64,000 nucleotides of DNA from Vigna angularis (taxonomy: Eukaryota > Streptophyta > Magnoliopsida > Fabales > Fabaceae): the NCBI RefSeq assembly GCF_016808095.1, contig NC_068979.1, positions 26,803,960 through 26,867,959 of the forward strand, in the 5' to 3' direction. Made by a program: the position numbers and the translations under genes. Shown piece after piece: positions 59,866 through 64,000 of this stretch. Every line of letters starts with the position of its first letter. Position 1 is the first letter of the stretch. Under the pieces are notes generated by a model. The model was not told the DNA's origin. It did not search any database and worked only from the letters and a program-made list of their open reading frames with translations.

Positions 59866-62860
59866 TAAGCTAGATGCATGCAATGTTTCGTTTACAGTTA
59901 TTTAAACATAGTCTCTATTCTTTGTGAATTGAACTTTTTTTCTGGGTTTATATGAGTAGTTTTGTATTTAGCCTTATTGTTGTACAGTAAGTTTTGAATT
60001 TGTCCTAATTTTTGTAATTATGGTAAGCCTTATTGCTCTGAACAGCAGCAGGAATCTCCAAGCCTTAAAATTAACTTGTCACCTAATACAATGTCGGAGA
60101 GCAAATATGTAAGACACAATCTAACATTCTGTTTCTGTTTTATTGTCCTGTGATGGATCATTTGGTTTATGATGTAACAAAATCTCTTCTCAAGAACTTC
60201 CAAAATTGCAATGCGGCCCCTGTCTAGTAAATGCCATGCTTGAAAATTAACTCTGTATAGTAACTGTGCTGTACAAATCACCTCAATGAATGACCACTTA
60301 ATCCTATAATCCCTCGTCTTTTAAGGTGAGCTCTTGCATCATGTAATCCCAACGTTATGATTTGTTCGACATTCATGCAAGAATTGCATCTTTGTTTACC
60401 ACTTCATCTGCTTTGGTATGCGTGTGTTTAGAGTTATGTATATTTTTCTTTGATGAAATGCATCTTAATGATTAGTTGTAACTAATGTTTAATGGGTGGT
60501 TGTTCCCTTTAAATGGCCAAAGTCATGTTTGGACTCTACATCAAATTCCCATGTAATTCTTTATGTTGATTCTGTTGCACCTACCATGTAAACTTGGTTG
60601 TTTCTTGAACATGTAGCCCAACAAACACAACCTACCTGGTTCAAAGCCATGGAAAGTAGAAGTTGATTTCTTTTCCTCCTTCAGTATTCTTCAATTTGGC
60701 TTTACGTTAACAAAGTGTTTTAGCTTCATTATGCCATGTTATTGTCATTTCATGTTGATTTCTTGTTTTTGCTTAATACATTTTGGAATTCTTTTCTGGG
60801 TTTATATCTAGTGAGGCCAATTTTACCCAGCATGCTCTATCTTTTTGGATGTTTGTTAATTCGTTTCAGTCTTAGTACATGTTGTTTAAGAAGCAGCAAC
60901 AGTTCTTTAAATGGTTAATGAATTTTTGTGAGATTTGTTTGAGCTTTATTCTTTTGCTATTCAGATGAACTATTATGATAGTTTTGTATTATAGTAACAA
61001 CCACTTGTATCAATTTTCAATTTTTAGTTTTACCTATTCCTGTGATGTGAATTTTTCTCTGAATAGTTTTTTCACATTAGTGTTATACTTTTATTATTCT
61101 TTAAGTATATTATTTCTATCATCTCTTTACTCTGTTTCCCTTCTCGTTGATCAGCAAGCAGCATATTAAACTAAAACCAAATCTCTTGTTGTAATAAAAA
61201 AATGAACAACTTTGATGGGTCATTAGTTTATAATTCTTTGGAATCAATGGTACTATTCATATAAAGATTAAAACACTAATTTGAAAAAGAAAAAGTATCG
61301 AGTTTCTTAAAAGAAATGAATATTTCTACGTGGGTGTGAAAACAAGGCTGCTGGTGTGCTGTACTGAATAAATTGGTCCAAAAAGGGCATGAAGAAAACT
61401 AAAGATTGGTTCATGTTCTATGCTCCTTTCCTTGATGAACAAGAATACCAATTATTTATCTTGTTCAAGGAAAGTTCTGTTTATTTTGTGCCGTCACTAA
61501 AGAATTATTAAATTATGTAAAGACAATTATTCTTCAAATAGCATGTCCATTATCCTGGTTTATGGAAGGAATGCAAAAGAAGCAGCAGCATATTTAAGTA
61601 ATTTTTTTGTGATTCTGTGTGGAGGATTATTGCACTGGATTAGAAGTTAATAAAGAATGGGGTTATGTAGGACTAAACATTACTGTCAATATTTTTCTTT
61701 TATTATTTTAGAAAGTATTTATCAATTTTAGTGATAATTTAAAAGTTTAACTGCACAAATTATCGTTTTTATCCAAATTCATTTCAATATTTTTGCGAAA
61801 ATATAATTTAATGACCATCTATGTACATTCACTGAATTAAAACGATCCATAAAACAGACATAAACTATTTTGCACTATATGATTTTTGAAATAATTTATT
61901 TTAGGTATGTTGATTTACAATTGATTTTGGAACAAGAAGTTTAATTTGAATTGTACTAAGAAAATGAAAATGAAATTTATGTTATATTTAGATCAATTAA
62001 TGTATTGTTGATGGGAAAAGAATGCGTAAATTTATAAATTTACAGGGCATAGTTTGTGTTTGGACAGTAGATTAAAGTGGAAATGCAAAGATGCAAACAT
62101 GAGGAGATGGAAACATGAGGTGTGGTTTGTTCCTTTTCTTAGTGTAATGAAAAGAGTGGAAACACAATGGTATGTTGTGTTTTACAACTTTGTCTATTAT
62201 AAACACAAAATCGTGACATTTTTCTTTGTTTATAGGATTGACTTAATATAATTTTATTTAAGAGGTTCCTAGACTATTGGAATGAGTTAGACGATTCAGT
62301 TGTATATGCACTAGATTATATGAATAGAATGATAGTTAGACTATCAATGTTGTATCGTTAATTATATGGCATGTATAATTTGTTTGTATAGTTTGGTGAG
62401 TGTTGTTTAATGTTTATTCGGTTACGTTAAGAAACATTGTTCACATGTCTTTTTCAAAGTGTTGTACACATACTATTGAATATAGGTGTGTCTTATGCTT
62501 TGTTAGTAACGTAGAAAAGTTTTTTTTTTTATAATGGTTAAAAAAATTATATAATGGATTAGAAGAAAAAACTGAGTGCATGGCCGTAAGAGTAGAGGAG
62601 AGAGAAGAAAAAATACAGATTTCTTTGTTATGTCATCATGGAGTCAACTCTGTTTCTGTCAATTTAATGGAAGAAACATTATTGGTGCAATTATACTATA
62701 TGTGGACGCAATTGAGGCGTTTTTAAATGCAAATACTAACGAGACAAAAAACTTTGAATGTAGGAACCATAAAAGCAATTAAGCCTATACATAACATATC
62801 AATGCTAGAGAGAACTTCAAAATATCCTTCAAACATATAAAAAAAGAGAGGTGAGATGTC
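59866..62860. other. AT-rich intergenic region
   Basis: 3 kb downstream of the propeller gene. I find no spliced gene, RNA gene or structured repeat. The open frames here (for example near 60736, 60975, 62054 and 62576) are short and show no family motif. Confidence 0.5.
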
Positions 62861-63083
62861 TTGTTTGTGACTTCAAGAGGCATTTCTAAGCCTACAGGTG
62901 TCTGGAGATCTTCACTGTCAATAGAATTGTCTATTGTGGCAGTTGTGGTGACTGTGGCAATTGTAGCAACAATTCATTCACATTTTCCTCTCCTTGTGCT
63001 CCAACCTGGTATACATATTTAAAACCTTAAATAAAATTAGTATACACCAATAAAAAATGTGTATTAAAACAACTAAGAACAAT

Positions 63084-63290
63084 TACCTCCTTTACAATTG
63101 TTTTTGCTAATCTAATAGGCCAAAGAATAAAATTTGTTAAGGTTCTACCCAACTGTCTCAACCTCTTAAGTAGGCAACGAAACTCACACTATAGCTTCTC
63201 GAACATCTACAAACATCATCTTCATCATATCAATTGTAATGGTTTCATGGTGTATAGTTGATCCCAATATATACATGTTATCTAAGGTAA
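63084..63290 (-). pseudogene. Decayed CACTA (En/Spm-like) transposon ORF fragment
   Basis: On the minus strand, MYILGSTIHHETITIDMMK is followed by EVETV and then, after a one-base frame shift, GRTLTNFILWPIRLAKTI. This order (an IHH-type strand, an EV.TVG block, then L..FI.WP..L) resembles a domain that recurs in legume and grass CACTA element proteins. Two stop codons and the shift make it a pseudogene. The call is by memory of the motif. Confidence 0.5.
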
Positions 63291-63899
63291 CCAAAAAATA
63301 TTTGTAAAATAGATCAAAGAATATAACTCAATAAACAAGTGCATGCCAAATAATATAATTAGACAAATTACCTAAAGCCACCATGCACTAGAGGGCATCA
63401 TCATTAAACAACTCGTAGTTTGCATTAACCATGGGAGAAGCCTCTTAAGGAAAAATATCACAATTTTCTTTTGTGCTTATACAAATAGGAGAATGTTGTT
63501 AAGGGGAATTTTTAGGTTGGCCCGAGGGATAAGTAACTCTGCTCACACGTATGCTAACAACTATGTTCACATATTAGAGTACTCATTATTCAATTTTCCC
63601 ATATATCACAATACTCTTTCTTAATATCGCTCATCTCTTATTTGGACAAAAGCCAACAAATTTTTAGATATTTTAAATAGAAAAGGAAATGTTTTTTTAG
63701 ATAACTCGGATTGGAGAGAAGAAAATATTAAAAAAATTCTCACGCTTTCCTATTAATTTTTTACAATTTCAAATATTTACTTAAATGCACAACAAAAATT
63801 ATTGTAATCTCCTTAAACAAAAACACTTTACCGTTTTCCAAGCTATATCTATCATTTCCATTGCACCCTTCACTAGCAAAAATAAAGGGATTAAAAAGC

Positions 63900-64000
63900 G
63901 CCGTATAGGCTTCGGTTTTATAGAAACCGAAGTGTATAAATCTATATGTCTCGGCTGTCCCGACACCGATGTCTAAAGCCCGCTACTGCCTCGGTTCTAT
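63900..64000. mobile_element. Possible subterminal repeat region of a DNA transposon, cut by the window edge
   Basis: A perfect palindrome CTTCGGTTT-TATAG-AAACCGAAG lies at about 63909-63931. It is followed by related motifs (TCGGCTG, ACACCGATG, CCTCGGTTCTAT). Clustered CGGTT/AACCG palindromes are typical of subterminal regions of plant CACTA-like elements. The window ends inside it. Confidence 0.4.

Overview
The window is plant nuclear DNA and very probably comes from a legume. It is AT-rich and has spliced genes with GT..AG introns, long (AT)n runs and many plant retroelements. All nine coding genes belong to plant families. Several transposon sequences resemble those I know from the Phaseoleae (Vigna/Phaseolus group). 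The tribe-level guess is inference; I could not run any search.

Gene layout, left to right: (1) VTI1-type v-SNARE, + strand, 1620-6434, 5 exons. (2) Predicted plastid DUF3110 protein, +, 8065-9947, 5 exons. (3) Ankyrin-repeat Raf-like kinase VIK, +, 12968-21343, 11 exons. (4) p24/EMP24 cargo receptor, -, 22828-24424, 4 exons. (5) O-fucosyltransferase family protein, +, 29627-34229, 8 exons. (6) MMTAG2-like protein, +, 41729-47530, 4 exons. (7) PHO1-family SPX-EXS phosphate exporter, -, 48825-53433, 13 coding exons. (8) Mitochondrial ribosomal protein mS23, +, 55344-56280, 4 exons. (9) Chloroplast-targeted five-bladed-propeller (GH43/32-like) protein, +, 58387-59865, single exon. I joined exons by hand and checked that every reading frame stays open across every junction. 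The genes are unrelated housekeeping and signalling functions, not a pathway cluster.

Mobile DNA explains most of the rest. VIK intron 6 (4.3 kb) holds a 37-bp minisatellite, a fragment of the chloroplast petA gene, a rearranged Cassandra TRIM element carrying a 5S rRNA-like sequence, and a young complete non-autonomous Copia-type LTR element with its target-site duplication. MMTAG2 intron 3 holds a 5'-truncated Copia element. A 5'-truncated Ty3/Gypsy element with an apparent 2.3-kb LTR lies at 37025-40860. MITE or foldback elements lie near 5.2, 7.2 and 25.5-27.1 kb. A decayed CACTA-type remnant lies at the right edge.

I found no sign of a new multi-gene system. The most informative non-genic signals are the composite VIK intron, a 290-bp foldback at 7150-7439, a perfect 17-bp inverted repeat upstream of PHO1, and an array of three ~74-bp repeats at 10601.
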